From Astropecten irregularis (lineage: Eukaryota; Echinodermata; Asteroidea; Paxillosida; Astropectinidae): DNA of 64,000 nt. The stretch covers positions 13,350,614 to 13,414,613 of the forward strand of contig OZ020258.1 of assembly GCA_963971285.1 (NCBI GenBank), given 5' to 3'. Made by a program: the position numbers and the translations under genes. Under the pieces are notes generated by a model that worked only from the letters and a program-made list of their open reading frames with translations, searched no databases and was not told the origin of the DNA. Of the stretch, positions 14,001-25,129 are shown one piece after another. The stretch's first letter is position 1. Every line of letters begins with the position of its first letter.

Positions 14001-17000
14001 AACTGAGATGCTTTTCTTTGGCATGAAATTGCATGAATTTTTTACCATCGACCCTTCTTTGCCAAGCACAAGATTTTTGTGGTGAAAGTTTTTGTGTTTA
14101 GCAACTGTATGAAAATTGGCCCCAGATATGTCTTATAAAAGAATTTAGCTTGAAATCTATTTGAAAAATGAAAAAAATTGAAGATGAAGATAAACTGTTC
14201 ACAAAGATAATTCCCTCATAATTCGGTCTCTGCTGCACGTGACTAACCAACCAATCAGAGGCATGCTGCTTCTGGATTGGACGAGGCATGCTCCAATCAA
14301 GAACCTCGACCCGGCACCCATAAAACCAAGCACGGGCATTAATTCAGACTGCGCAAGTATCTTTAAACAGCTTGACAAAGGCTAGCAGTCCACAGCCGAA
14401 AGTCGCTACTTTCCAAAAAACATAGTGAGCTACTGAACAATCTTTCTTCTTATGACTATATCCACGACGAACAACCTCTTTTTCTAGTATTTAAAGGTAC
14501 AGTACAGGATTGGTACATTGTAACATACCCAAACAGAAATGTTCACAGGTTTACGTATAACTTTCAGGGTATGAAGATGGTGCTGGTAGAAACATACCGT
14601 AGAAATATTTCTGCCTGAAATGGTGTATTTATCCAGAAATTAGTCAAACAAAGCCCAAAAACAGTTTTGATCTTGGGGTAAGATCAAAACCATCCTTCAT
14701 GTTTTATAAGAAAAAATGAGTCAGTTTTTTGTTATTTTCTCGTGACTCTGATGGCCGATTGAGCTCAAATTTTCACAGGTGTGTTATTTCATTACATGCT
14801 GGGATAGACAAAGCGTGAGTGCTGTTCTGTGACCTTTACCAATCATGTATTATACCTTTAAAATTGAACATGTCAAAAAGTGGCTAACCCACATGGAATT
14901 GTGGGAGGCTCACTTTGTTTCCATGGTGATGCTGCTCAGGGCACAATCCAAGATGGCTGCCCGTGTTCGGCTGCGAGGATCCCAACACTCAACCCGACCG
15001 TCCAGCGTACCCAGAGCTAGCAGATGGTGAGCGGGGTTGACACTGCAAGCATTGATCGCACTGTTGAGCCCCAAAATAAAAGAAAAGTATAATTATACAA
15101 TACATATGAATGCAACTAATTACAATGAAAAGGCCCTAACCTTTAAACTTAATACCACATAAGACCACGCATTACCACAGTTTCCATAACGTGGTGTTTT
15201 GTGGTACACATGATCAGTGTCGGAGTACTCGTACTTGAACTCGAACTTGAGTACAACTAGAGTACTTGGCCCGTACTCGGTCATAAGTACTAAAAACAAA
15301 ACAAAAAAACACCCAAAAACCAAGTACTCGTAACTTCGTACTCGGATTTGTCCCCGAACTCGACAAACTGTACTCGGTGAACTCGATCCCAGTTGCAAGT
15401 ACTCGAAAGAAAGTTCAGTTTTTTTTATATTAATTTGTTTATACTAAACTTGCGTTATCGACTCTATGCAGCACATGCAGTATCCCTAGTGCACATTTTT
15501 GTGTTGTCATATTCATATGGAATACTACAAAAATACCGGCGAAATAAATTGCAACCTTCTTTCCATGGGCTGTATTTTGTATTCATCACACGCTGCATTT
15601 TCTAATAAATGCATCACATTCTCTAATGGGCGCATGGCACAATGTTCTAGTTTTAAAATATACTCGGGATGTACTCGATGTCTTTGTACTCGAACTTGGC
15701 CCATACTCGGACTCTGAAAAACTGGAACCCTGTTTTTTTGGCCCAAGACTCGATTAAAAAGTACTCGGACTCGGCCCATAAAAATTATCATTAAAGGTAG
15801 CATCATACTTTGGTAAAATACCAAAAGAGAAATCTTCACAGATTTACCTATAACTTACAGTGTATAAAGATGGTGATGACAGAAACATACCGCCAACATT
15901 TTTCTGCCTAAAATGCTTAAAATGTATCCAGAAAAGAGTCAAATCAATGACCAAAATTATTTTTGATCTTTTAAAGATCAAAATAAAAGACAAAAGATTG
16001 AAGAAATACTGTGGCTGTTTTCACTGTTTTCTCAAGAAGTGGGCAACGTATGGGACTGAAATTTTCACAGATGACTGTTACTGTGTCTGTCTTGATATTT
16101 TTGCCCATGAACCTGTTTTTCTTTGACAAAAACCAAAGTATGATACTACCTTTAAACAACAGAACAACTCATAGACACTTTTAGACAGAACTCACCTAGC
16201 TTCCGTCACGAAAGGACTGAGAAACCGGCCTTGCTCAAGGTTTAGTCGGTACACCTCGGGGCTGTAGGGAAAGAAATTAGAAATCACTGGTAATCCAATA
16301 TCTGCATTTCCATATTCAGCTGTGTCTCTACATGGCTTCTGAATTTACGCAAACGTCTTGGATCCATCTAACTGTTAACTTAAATTTGATTCGAAAGGCA
16401 CTGTGTGTGCAAATCTTCATTGTGCTTATTCATGTATTTAATAAATGTGTTCATGATTGTGTTCAAGGCTTGACAGAAATTCCGTGTATTTTCACTTGGC
16501 AACCTCAATCTTTTAATTGTATTTTGGGGTGACCCAATTGAATGTTGCACCCCGGTTTCGTGTGAGACCACTTTTCAACTTTAATAGCGGAAGTCAAACT
16601 GAGTACTTGAAAGTATCCAGGTGGATACAGAAACTTTTGAGGTTAAATCTGACCAAATTTTGAGAGTTGCGGATGATTTAAATAGTTGTGGAAAACCTTT
16701 AGAGTCTTAAGAATTACTACTTGATTGAGTCAGAGACTGTCTAATTTGATGTGATGGAATTGGAAATAATTGTGTTTTGATATGGCCTGACCCAGGCCCA
16801 AGTTGTGATTTGAGTGACTGAAGTTGTAAATAATAATACTTTGAAACAGAAATTGTTTGTCACATGTTTTATTTTAAGGTGATGTCCTTTGTCTGACTTT
16901 GAGAGGCAAAAACTGCCAAGAGCCGTGACACTGATTGCCAAATGAACAAAGATAGTTAACTATTAGGGACACCACCAACGTAGGGCTGGATAGCTCAGTT

Positions 17001-20000
17001 GGTAGAGCGCCTGTACGGTATTCAGGAGGTCGCCGCTTCAAATCCCGCTCCAATCAGTTTTTCTTTGTTTACCTTTCAATGACTTAAAACTCAGTCAGTT
17101 TCCCTTGTGGTTATTTGATGATAATGTTCAAGTAAAAGGTACCAAACATGGACTTTTGGCTGAGGTTGCATTCCGTTTTGAACGAGAAAACAATGAGATA
17201 TGAACTAGAAAAGCAAATCTGTCATGGCTTGCTGCAGCCTTACATATTACCAAAATGATAGCAAATAAAAAAAAACAAAAAAAACATAACAGCAGAATGA
17301 AGCTAAAACAAACTGGTATAAAACTTGTTTAAACAATAGAAAAAAACTTCAAACATTTTTCATTTAAAATAAAAACATTATTTGGGACAACAGACCAGTG
17401 GCTTGAGAATGAAACTGTGTGTGACATAAAAAGAAAATTGTACCTGAAAAGAGAATAACATTTCACGAATCTGTTCAGCCGTTCTGCCCGACGGATGACC
17501 AGACGTTACTATGGGAGACTTTGGAGAACTTTGCACAACACCGCAGGCGCAAAACAATGCGCTTATGCTCACAATTGCGTGCGCGGGTGCTGTTGACTTG
17601 AAGACCGGTTCTCCAAAGTCCCCCATTACATACGCTCATCAGTTTTACAGCTCGCCAAAAATTCAAATAAATCTTAAACCTTAAAAATGTCGAAGCTTGA
17701 TCCAAAAGGAACAGGAATGATTGCTTTTACTGTAATTTGCAGACAAACCTGGCTCCGACGACGAATAAATCACAGGAGGGCTCGTGGTATGCCATGTCTC
17801 GCCCAAACTTGGGAATCCGTAATCTGTGGTATCGGCCATAGCGTGCATGGAATTCAATGTAGCGATCACATTGCAGAAACACAATCTGTGAAATTAAAAC
17901 AAATTCAAAGCTCCCAAATGAATCTAGAATGATTAAAATGAAAAACAATATCAAATAAATCACAAATCATGTTTTAAAACAAATTATTTGCACCCTTTTA
18001 TTTTGAAATAAAACAAGATTTTGTCATTGCAAAGTGAACAGAGAAAAATTGACTGGAGCGGGATTTGAACTGACGACCTCCTGAATACCGTACAGGCGCT
18101 CTACCAACTGAGAGCCATCCAGCCCTACGTTAGTGGTGACCCCAATAGTAAATTATCTTTGTTTGTTTGGCAGTCAGAAGCCATGAAACCACGCACACAC
18201 TGCCATATCCCAAGGATCATTTCACCGATACGTGCAGCAATGCTGCAACCTGGGAACGGTACATGGGGATCACTGAAAGAGGATACAGCTTTTTAATTAA
18301 TAAAATCATCAAATAACCACAACGGAAACAGTCAGTTTCCCTTGTGGATATTTGATAATTAAAACAAGATTTTGTTTGCATTACCTTTGAGTAATCTTCA
18401 GACAACACGTGGAACTTGACAACTAGAAGAAAAAGACAAATTTAAATTCTCAATTTGAAGCATTGCTGAAGTGACCAGAAAGAAGTGAAGTCAAATTTGA
18501 TTAATATGTTTGCTGCCCTCATTGATGAGATTTTGATAATTCACAAGGCGACCTTACTTCAGAGGTAGAAATGACCAACAAATATCCCTTCTTTTTATCA
18601 ATTTAGAGTGTGATCCAAATCCGTCCCTCACGTGAAGGACAGACATCAATGCATTAATTGCTTCGCCAAAGATTTCTTGAATTCTTACATGTATTGTCAG
18701 TTAAAAACATGTGAATGTTTAGCCCTGACACCAGTGCAAGTTGGCCACAAGCCATTTTCAATTTGTCTATTTTTTTTTAAAGAATATTTTAGGGCGTGGG
18801 GGATGGACATCAATAAAAATGACTACCTTCACCTGAGTCTACAGATTTTTTTTAATTATTAAAAGTGAAAAGAAGTAATTTTTAAGGGTTTTGAAGGAAT
18901 TTCAATTTATGTTTTTGAATGTTACCCAATTTTGGATCATGCTCTTTATTTTCACAAAAGAAGCAGAAAAGTAGAAATATTGGCAACTTCAATGACCATG
19001 CATGGCCCTGTCTTCTGGAAAAAATAGTGAATTTTAGATAAATATGGCAATACCTTCTGAATCGAAGCATCGTTCAAACTTCATGGACAGCTGGGTCACT
19101 TCGAAGCAACGAACCCTCGGTTTGTATGTACCTAACAGAGCAAAGAACAATTATATGTCATTTAACAAAACCATGCTATACTTTACCTTTAAAGGTAATA
19201 TCATACTGCAGATTCATGGGCAAAAATATCAAGACAGATACAGTAACAGTCATCTGTGAAAATTTCAGTCCCATACGGTGCCCACGTTTTGAGAAAACAG
19301 TGAAAAACAGCCACAGTATTTCTGAAGTCTTTTCTCTTTTATTTTTGATCTATTATAAGATCAAAAAGATTTTCAGTCATTGTTTTAGTAATTTCTGGAT
19401 TAATACAGCATTTCAGGCGGAAACAATTTAACGGCATGTTTCTACCAGCATCATCTTCATACCCTGTACGGTAAGTTGTACGTAAATCTGTGAACATTTC
19501 TGTTTTGGTCTCTTTACTCTCTTACCAAAGTATGATACTACCTTTAATAAAAACGTGCTATACTTTACCTTTAAGCAATTTTTTTTCTGCTGAAGTTAGC
19601 TTGAATATACTTCCAATGAATTAATTCTTTCAGTGCCCAGCATGTACGATCAATGTTTTGTGCCCTTATTTAAAGTGCCCCTAAATGTTAATGTATGACC
19701 TAAATGTACCACTTCAGACTATCACAAGAGGGCGCCATTGTTTCATTGTTTCATATTATGTGCAACCGTTTTCTTTTAGTTTTTTTCAGGTTGTCTTTCT
19801 AGAGGGCACGCCTGTGGTAACAAATTGGCAAAATGGCGGCACCCAGTAAACATGGAGGACTTTTAGATTTTTGCACTTAGAAAAATGCGTGGGCATAATT
19901 AGGCACTGAAAGATGCATTGAAATTGGGCCATCATTGTTCATTGTCCATAGGCTGCAAATGTCTAGGGCCAATGATTTTTCGCAAAAACGGAAAACTGAC

Positions 20001-23000
20001 GGATTTCACGGAATCTGCTTCTTGAATTGGAATTCCACTTTCAAAACGGAACTAAGTAAATTCACCAATTAAATTCACAAAATGCATCATGTGAACTGAT
20101 TGCTATACATTTCCTATGCTAACTGAATCATGGTTTGATCTTGCAATAGTTGACTGGTTTTGTGACAAAACACAGTCTGACAAGTTAGTCTTCACTGTGC
20201 AAAACGTACGACACTTTTCCGATGCCCAAACGATCAGTGAAAGTCCAGTGGAAAATCAGTGGCCATAAATGTCCCCTTCATAACTTCAACAATCCACACT
20301 TTACCAGTATTGATGTTGAGATCAACCTTAGAGCCTTTACGGAATGAGGCTTGAGGCTAAGCTTGGATTTATTTTGATACTGCCATTTATATTTTTGTGT
20401 CCTGAATGAAATGAAGGGCTTGAGACACATGGTGAAGCTGGAGCCTTTCTTCAGCTTCGTCATGTGGCCCAAACCCTTTGTTTGGTTTTGTGGGCCTCAA
20501 ATGCCTGTATCGAAATAAGTCCCAAGCCTAACCTCAAGCCAGATTTCGTAAAGATCCGTAGTTCTTGTGAAACTGAGGCCGGGGGTGCATTCCACTCCAG
20601 CCTACTACGCGCACGGCGCATAATGTGCACCATCGTTTTCAAACCGGAACGCGCTGTTCACCAAACATGAACACAACGTTCACCTAACATAGCAAACGGT
20701 GTAGAGGAGGTGTTTTCTGAAGTTGCCTAGTTGTACTGAATGAAAGATGGAAGCAATATGCAACACATGTTCGCCATATGTTGTGTGTGCTTTCCACTTC
20801 AAAAACCAAGCGTAACGAAAACGTAGTGAACATGTTCGCGTATGTTCGCGCAAGCGGAACGCACCCCAGGTCACTGAAAGTTCGTCACTAACTTACCTGT
20901 TGCTAATATGAACTGGTTATCCGGTGTGATTTGTACTGAGCTACTGACAGCGGGCATCTCAAAGTCTTGGATCAATTGAATCCTGTGCTGCAAATCTGTG
21001 AGTGGAATCAATGTATGAAAACAAAGGATTAAAGGTCACAGAGGTCACAGAGGTCATTACCCTGGTCTTTGGACTTGGTGTCAGCTTCAAATGTTCCAAC
21101 AGACATTTTTGGGTTTTCTGTTGTGGTTTCTTGTTTCTTCGTGAAATAATCACAAGGAAACTTGATTAATTTTAATTCATTGAAAAGTGAACAAAGAAAA
21201 ATTGACAGGAGCAAGATTCGAACCAGAGACCCCCAGAATACCGAACCGGCGCTCTACCAACTGATGTGATTTGGGAAACAAAATTACTTTTGTTTCAGAT
21301 AATGGCCCTTGTAATGGAAAAAGTGACCAAGTACAGTGTAATCATGGCAACAACAGACCTTTGTTTGCAACGTCTAAGCCCAAGTCAAAGCCCGTCACAG
21401 CCCTTTCCTGAGTTTAGACTTAGGCTTGGGAACTGGCGTCAGCACCAACAACAATTTTCATTGAAGTGAAAGGAATCATCAGCAAGGTTTTTATTATTAT
21501 AATGTTGAAATAGATACAATGTTTTGTAAAGGGAAATGTCCAGAGGAAAGGAAACAAAGAAAATTCAACGAAAAACAACGAAAACCTGTAATTTCAGTTT
21601 TCAAACATAAAGACAAATTTAGCCTTTGAAATCAAACTTTTTGACAATGAAAATACCATACCTCTGTCAGACTTTTGCAAAGCTCTCTTCTTCCTATCCG
21701 AGAGCCACTGAAAAAAAGACAAAGATAAAATGTGTTGAAAATAAGCATCTTTCCTACAATTTTCTTAATTTCGCAGTTCTATGGATATCCAGTAAATTTT
21801 TGCTAATTAATTCATGTGTCGGACCCCGTGACTGCGTCGTCCTCCGTGTGTGTTCCATTTAGCGCATTACGCGCGCTTGTCTTTTTGTAATTTTCAAATA
21901 TTGTTCTTTTTAATAATCAGAAGCGTCTATGATCTTGAGGTGGCAACATATGAACTGAGTTGTTCCTGTTTAAATTAAGTTGTCACCTCTCGTCAAATTA
22001 ATCCTGTCCATTACAGATCGACGCATTGGGGAGCCGGCCCGGTCCGCCTCTCCAACCAGTCCCATCCCCTTGATTTGATTGTTAGCCTACCGATGATAGA
22101 AGTTAGAACTACTGTACTACCGAAGAAGAAGACGACTCATTGAGAAGAAGATGAAGTCTTCGCTGATCTGCCATATATAGGTCTAAAAAGATAGGTCTAA
22201 ATCTTTCATTGCATAATTGTTCTGATCATCCTTTATACCCGCTGTAATTTACTGAAATTTGTTTCATTGAAGAGATTTAAAGTGTAATAATAGTAATCAT
22301 ATGAAGAATTGAATTTTAAAGGAAAACTCTCCGTGTGATTGATTTTTGTGTACTAACTTAATAATAATACAGACGAACCCCGCGGGTCTTTGCATAAAAA
22401 TTACCTAAGGAAAGTAAGGAAGGACCTGTGACAAAATAATCACATCTGCTAAAAAAGTGCTTTGTTTTTACAAGCTCAAATTTGACCAGTATAGTGCATA
22501 ATAACATAAATGGTGAACATACTATTCACAAAAAATCTGTCGCAACAGTAACGACAGTGACAATCATAGAAACGTGTACTATTTCCGGACTTTCAGGCCC
22601 CCTATTTGCCTATAAATTCAAACATTCTCTAACCCACCTCAATCCTCCAAAATCCTTCAGCCAGTTTTGAAGGATTTCGGAGGATTCAGGACATAATGTC
22701 ATTTTCATGTGAGGACCACTGGAGGAGTGGCAAGGATTCAGGATAAACGCATTTTTTGAGGTAGGGCCACTGAAGGATTCTGAAGGATTCAGGATTCAGG
22801 TACCTCTCATTTTGAGTATAACTGAGATCACTGGAGGACTGTGGAGGATTCAGGATGAACGTAGTTTTTAAAGTGTGACCATTGGATGATTGTGGAGGAT
22901 TCAGGATGGTACACAGTAAAATGCCCCCAGGGGGTTAGGGTTATCCCTGTGTATGCTGTTAAAAACATCATGACAGCAACATCCGCATAGTTAGGCTTCA

Positions 23001-24700
23001 GTAACTGTAGCCCTATATTACTCCTTGTTTACAATTCTGACGTTGTCGTCGTATAATGTAGGGCTACAAGACGTTTAACTTGAAAAACACGAGAACATGA
23101 TTTCCCACACCCCTTAAAATGACTGTTAATCGGCGATTTGTGGCATAATGACTCACCCTGGTGTTCCTGATGTCGTGAAGAATATACAGTATGCATTCAG
23201 AAGACATGAAATTTAATTATCATTCAGATAAAAAAAAAAAAACGCATTTTAAGCCAAAATGTACGTACATACAAAAAAGTCATGGTTGCCGTGACTTTTC
23301 CCATGGGGCTTTGCGAAATAATAAAGAAAATACACTAGAATGATCTCTACGAGTCCAGCCTACATTCGAGTTACATTGTGTAGTCTTGGTTCCAAGACGT
23401 TACTACATGTACCTACGTGTGTATGTAAGAGCAGTCAATAGAGGGCCATGCAATGTGACTTACAGCTGTCCGACAGAATTTTTGGGATTGTGATAAGAAG
23501 GGATCCCCAAAAACATTGATTATTTTAGCCCTTAAATAGCTTCTACTCCTCAAAAATGATACTTTTGACATTCAGCAAATGTGCCTGGGTCCTTCAAAGC
23601 CTCTAGAGATTGAAGAAATTTGTGCAACATTTCAGTGTAAAAATGCAATTTTCTTCCATGCTTCTTGAAAACAGTCCGTCTAATCGCGTGAGGCCATTTT
23701 GTCTGGTCTGGCTAGTCTAGTGCCCAGACTCAACAGATCAAGAGTCCTCAAAATGTCAGAAGGCCATTTCCCACTTCACTTGACCAATCTCGGGGGTGGA
23801 AACCAGACTATTCTCGTCTGCGGCCGTCCGTGCGGCCATTAAATGTTCCATCTTCGTTACTGTCTTTACCCCATAATTTCCCTCAAAAATCAAAGCCCTG
23901 CCCTCTTTCCACAAAATTAACCTTGCTAATAATTAGACTAGAAGAGGACACCACAGTATATTTAAGTAAGTAACTTTCAAAAAGTAGTTTTCCTTTCCTT
24001 TATAGTTTTGGGACCCATCTTATCACAGTGACACAGTCCCCAGAATTTTCTCCATATCCGCCGCGCGGGGGCGCCCTATGAGCGAAGGGAAAACAACAAC
24101 GAAGGTCTTTGAACCAAGACTACACAATGTGGCTGCCTTCTGATCGTTTTCGTCTGGTTTTCCATTGGAAAACATCGATTTCCATCACACGGAATGAGTA
24201 CAAATAAATAGGCTGCATTTCATCCCTGAAAATTTGAGAAGAGATGGAGCGATTTTCAGGCTGATTTGCGATGGCTTTGTTGTCATTTGGGGACATTTTC
24301 GGCGCAAGTACCGTGAAGTACAAAAATTTCAATTTTTTCCGTGTACAACACTGTGAACACATTAATATTAACCTTAAGTTATGGGATTCACTTGGGCGCT
24401 AGACCGACCGTCAACCCCCCCCCCCCCAAAAAGGGAGTTCTGCGCCCCAGTTTTTAATACTGGGTCTAAGACACCGCCACATAATCCCTACTCTAACCAT
24501 GGAGTAAGCCTACCTGAGGCTGTTGAGATACCCCACAGAGTACAAGGTGTCGGAAAAACGAATCCGAACCATTATAAATGCGCACAGGCCGTGTCCCGTA
24601 AAAACAAAAGATCCAACGTTAGATTTTTGCTTACCTCCGGCAGTGATTTGCCGAGACTCAAGTTGTAAACTTTCACATTGTTTGCCTGTGACACCTGCAT
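2051..24700 (-). CDS. NOL10: Nucleolar protein 10 (NOL10/Enp2), complete, 18 coding exons
   Basis: WD-repeat nucleolar protein of the small-subunit (18S rRNA) processing pathway. Exons, 5' to 3' on the minus strand: 24635-24700, 21662-21707, 20897-20995, 19054-19131, 18385-18422, 17749-17885, 16196-16261, 14914-15060, 13716-13794, 12297-12446, 10999-11118, 9803-9929, 8584-8762, 6818-6907, 6143-6325, 4556-4779, 2998-3100, 2051-2170. They total 2052 nt in frame, 683 aa; from memory the human protein is about 688 aa. The start reads MQVSQANNVKVYNL. WD blades cover about residues 50-340, with VLLYDIRSDKPLLVKDH near 253-269. Residues 483-510 form the NUC153 motif (DDRFAALFKNPEFQVDES). An acidic Ser/Asp stretch at the start of exon 16 and a basic tail (RERKKLRRSAGQ) end the protein, as expected for nucleolar targeting. 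Introns contain SINEs, TTAA-type elements and Penelope pieces. All junctions use GT-AG. No frameshift or stop is seen. UTR limits are unknown. Confidence 0.96.
2390..2715 (-). repeat. Dispersed repeat, copy 1
   Basis: Shares GGCATTGAGGTTATAGTGAG, CCAGCCACTGAAAAGT and CAGCTGCTTTAAAAC-like blocks, in reverse order, with 13165-13545. Both copies are inside NOL10. Confidence 0.75.
2719..2868. mobile_element. Miniature element, GGGGCCGATTTCAC ends
   Basis: 150 bp with arms GGGGCCGATTTCACTAACGC and its inverse, and an inner GTTTAGCGAT pair. Between NOL10 exons 18 and 17. Confidence 0.8.
3541..3895 (+). mobile_element. TTAA-type element, AGGTAGTATCATACTTTGG family, left end eroded
   Basis: The body matches the family (GTGCCCACTTTTTGAGAAAA, GGATAAATACACCATTTCAG). 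The right end is a variant, AGTATGATACAACTTTTAA. The left terminus is lost in an A-rich run. Confidence 0.75.
5142..5509 (+). mobile_element. TTAA-inserted element, AGGTAGTATCATACTTTGG family
   Basis: TTAA at 5138-5141 and 5510-5513, ends AGGTAGTATCATACTTTTGT and ACCAAAGTATGATACTACCT. The middle resembles the related CAGGATTGG family (GAACAGCTGCGGTCTGTTCA), so it is either a chimera or an intermediate family member. Confidence 0.85.
5541..6052. mobile_element. TTAA-type element, AGGCYGATTYATACT family
   Basis: Flanks CTAA (5537-5540) and TTAA (6053-6056). Ends AGGCCGATTCATACTCGCTG and, from the right, AGGCTGGTTTATACTTGCTG. 512 bp, between NOL10 exons 16 and 15. Confidence 0.75.
6931..7562 (+). 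repeat. TACTCG-rich dispersed repeat, copy 1
   Basis: Dense GTACTCG/ACTCGAACTCG motifs flank a 300-bp core (GTGCACATTTTTGTGTCGTC, AATGGGCG). The same order recurs at 15215-15780. The open frames here are repeat sequence. Confidence 0.8.
7560..7910 (-). mobile_element. tRNA-derived SINE-like repeat (copy 2)
   Basis: Contains GGATTCGAACCCATAATCTG (reversed B box) and the shared GGTGAAGAGGAGCAATATGT block. In a NOL10 intron. Confidence 0.7.
7985..8127. mobile_element. Miniature foldback element GTCATGTCCATGCTCC
   Basis: Arms GTCATGTCCATGCTCCTTAT and its perfect inverse plus GAACCGGATA. It lies at the edge of, and probably within, a Penelope fragment. Confidence 0.8.
8128..8460. mobile_element. 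Two opposed Penelope-like 3' fragments in a NOL10 intron
   Basis: Bases 8128-8225 match, in reverse, the terminal TTTTGGCTGATGAGCAGTTTG block; bases 8235-8455 match, forward, the region ending in GATCCTGTTAGGATCGAAAT (8401-8420). The opposed arrangement suggests two insertions or an inversion. Confidence 0.7.
8988..9080 (-). mobile_element. tRNA-derived SINE copy
   Basis: GGAGCGGGATTCGAACCAGT (reversed B box) through CAACTGACCTATCCAACCCT. In a NOL10 intron, joined to the right half of a TTAA-type element (to about 9352). Confidence 0.8.
9382..9762 (+). mobile_element. TTAA-inserted element, GTACAGGATTTGCAA family
   Basis: TTAA at 9378-9381 and 9763-9766. Contains the perfect inverted piece AAAAAGATTGTTCG-TCTGAACAATCTTTTT in its centre. 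It ends 40 bases from NOL10 exon 12. Confidence 0.88.
10392..10803. mobile_element. Foldback element rich in AAGGAGAG motifs
   Basis: Ends CATCAGGCCTTTATTTT and AAAATGAAGGCCTGGTGCA; many AAGGAGAG and CTCTCC pairs inside. NOL10 intron 11. Confidence 0.7.
11174..11533 (+). mobile_element. TTAA-type element, AGGTAGTATCATACTTTGG family
   Basis: Flanked by TCAA at 11170-11173 (mutated TTAA) and TTAA at 11534-11537. The left end lies about 50 bases upstream, in plus coordinates, of NOL10 exon 11 (10999-11118), within the intron. Confidence 0.85.
11640..11830 (+). mobile_element. Two tandem tRNA-like repeat heads, second family
   Basis: TAGCCTAATGGTATGGCATT then GAGGTCGTGCGTTCGAACCCC (11650-11710), followed by a second partial copy (11765-11830). 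A third copy is at 6640-6712. Pol III box-like sequences are present, but the repeated nature argues for a SINE rather than a working tRNA. Confidence 0.65.
12104..12232. mobile_element. Miniature element with GGCCCTGTTTGTT ends
   Basis: About 130 bp; GGCCCTGTTTGTTTAATGCA is mirrored by TGTTGAACAAACAGGCCC. Ends about 65 bases from NOL10 exon 10. Confidence 0.75.
12754..13144 (-). mobile_element. TTAA-inserted element, GTACAGGATTTGCAA family
   Basis: TTAA at 12750-12753 and 13145-13148; reverse orientation to 9382-9762. In a NOL10 intron. Confidence 0.88.
13165..13545 (+). repeat. Dispersed repeat, copy 2
   Basis: Reverse-oriented partner of 2390-2715 (CTCACTATAACCTCAATGCC). Part of it recurs again at 13550-13650. 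Two inverted copies 11 kb apart in one primary transcript could pair. Confidence 0.75.
14495..14857 (+). mobile_element. TTAA-inserted element, AGGTACAGTACAGGATTGG family
   Basis: TTAA at 14491-14494 and 14858-14861. Ends AGGTACAGTACAGGATTGGT and ACCAATCATGTATTATACCT. The left arm is close to the AGGTAGTATCATACTTTGG family, the right arm differs. It ends 57 bases from NOL10 exon 8. Confidence 0.9.
15215..15780 (+). repeat. TACTCG-rich dispersed repeat, copy 2
   Basis: Second copy of the 6931-7562 repeat, same orientation, in a NOL10 intron directly left of a TTAA-type element. Confidence 0.8.
15795..16151 (-). mobile_element. TTAA-inserted element, AGGTAGTATCATACTTTGG family
   Basis: 357 bp, TTAA at 15791-15794 and 16152-16155. 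The right end is about 45 bases from the donor of NOL10 exon 7 (16196). Confidence 0.9.
16960..17135 (+). mobile_element. tRNA-derived SINE copy
   Basis: Box A-like TAGCTCAGTTGGTAGAGCG and B-box-like CGCTTCAAATCCC, with the tail GTCAGTTTCCCTTGTGGTTA. The tRNA-like head is shared by copies at 8.99, 18.1, 21.2, 38.3, 38.4 and 51.0 kb, so it is not a functional tRNA gene. Confidence 0.8.
17510..17627. mobile_element. Small foldback element ATGGGAGACTTTGGAGAAC
   Basis: ATGGGAGACTTTGGAGAAC at the left is mirrored by GTTCTCCAAAGTCCCCCAT at the right. Related ATGGGAGACTTTTG motifs occur at 41000, 41556, 41791 and 59910. Confidence 0.75.
18045..18275 (-). mobile_element. tRNA-derived SINE copy, longer form
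   Basis: Reverse orientation. Includes GGGATTTGAACTGACGACCT plus an upstream module with GGTTTCATGGCTTCTGACTG shared with 50818-51092. Confidence 0.75.
19193..19543 (+). mobile_element. TTAA-inserted element with duplicated flank
   Basis: TTAA at 19189-19192 and 19544-19547. The flank GCTATACTTTACCTTTAA occurs on both sides (about 19175-19192 and 19557-19573), longer than the TTAA duplication itself. Confidence 0.85.
20582..20868. mobile_element. Miniature element with GGGGTGCRTTCC ends
   Basis: GGGGTGCATTCCACT on the left and AGCGGAACGCACCCC on the right; inside are inverted GAACACAACGTTC and ACATGTTCGC pieces. Ends about 30 bases from NOL10 exon 3. Confidence 0.7.
21185..21268 (-). mobile_element. 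tRNA-derived SINE copy, diverged
   Basis: GGAGCAAGATTCGAACCAGAG through GCGCTCTACCAACTGATG. The anticodon arm is altered. Confidence 0.7.
22660..22912 (+). repeat. GGAGGATTCAGGAT minisatellite in NOL10 intron 1
   Basis: About four diverged units of 60-70 bases, each with GGAGGATTCAGGAT or GAAGGATTCAGGAT and a CCACTGGAGGA part. Confidence 0.8.
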
Positions 24701-24842
24701 GATGGTAACGTTCCTCTTACAGCACTGTCTCTTTATGTGATCATCATCACCTTAAAATAAATAAATAAATAAATAACATAAATTCCAGTGTAACGTCAAG
24801 TTGTTTACGTTCATTGCAAACTAGACGGACACGTGCGTCGAT

Positions 24843-24945
24843 TCCGACAACAGCGCCCTCTCGGTAGGGTGATGACAACAGCGCCCTCTCTTGGTAGGGT
24901 AGTGACAACTGCGCCCTGTCTTGGTAGTAGTAGGGTGGTGTTTCA
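24843..24945 (+). repeat. GACAACAGCGCCCTCTC tandem repeat near the NOL10 start
   Basis: Three units of about 28-33 bases (GACAACAGCGCCCTCTC then GGTAGGGT), 145-245 bases upstream of the NOL10 ATG on the minus strand. Confidence 0.85.
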
Positions 24946-25129
24946 GAGCACTACATGACACGTTTACCGTCCTAAAAACACGTACGGGACCGCGGACTAA
25001 AAAAATAATAATACTAAATTTATTCTACGACCAGTTTTATATAAGGAACTCTGGAAGAATACTCATTTACGAAACGAAGGCTTTAATTAGGCTCCACATG
25101 CTGAAAATAATAGGTTGTGGTTTTTCACT

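Noticed and set aside
16982..17055. Functional tRNA gene
   Set aside because: Near-identical tRNA-like heads occur many times with a common tail, so this is a SINE head; the anticodon arm also differs between copies.
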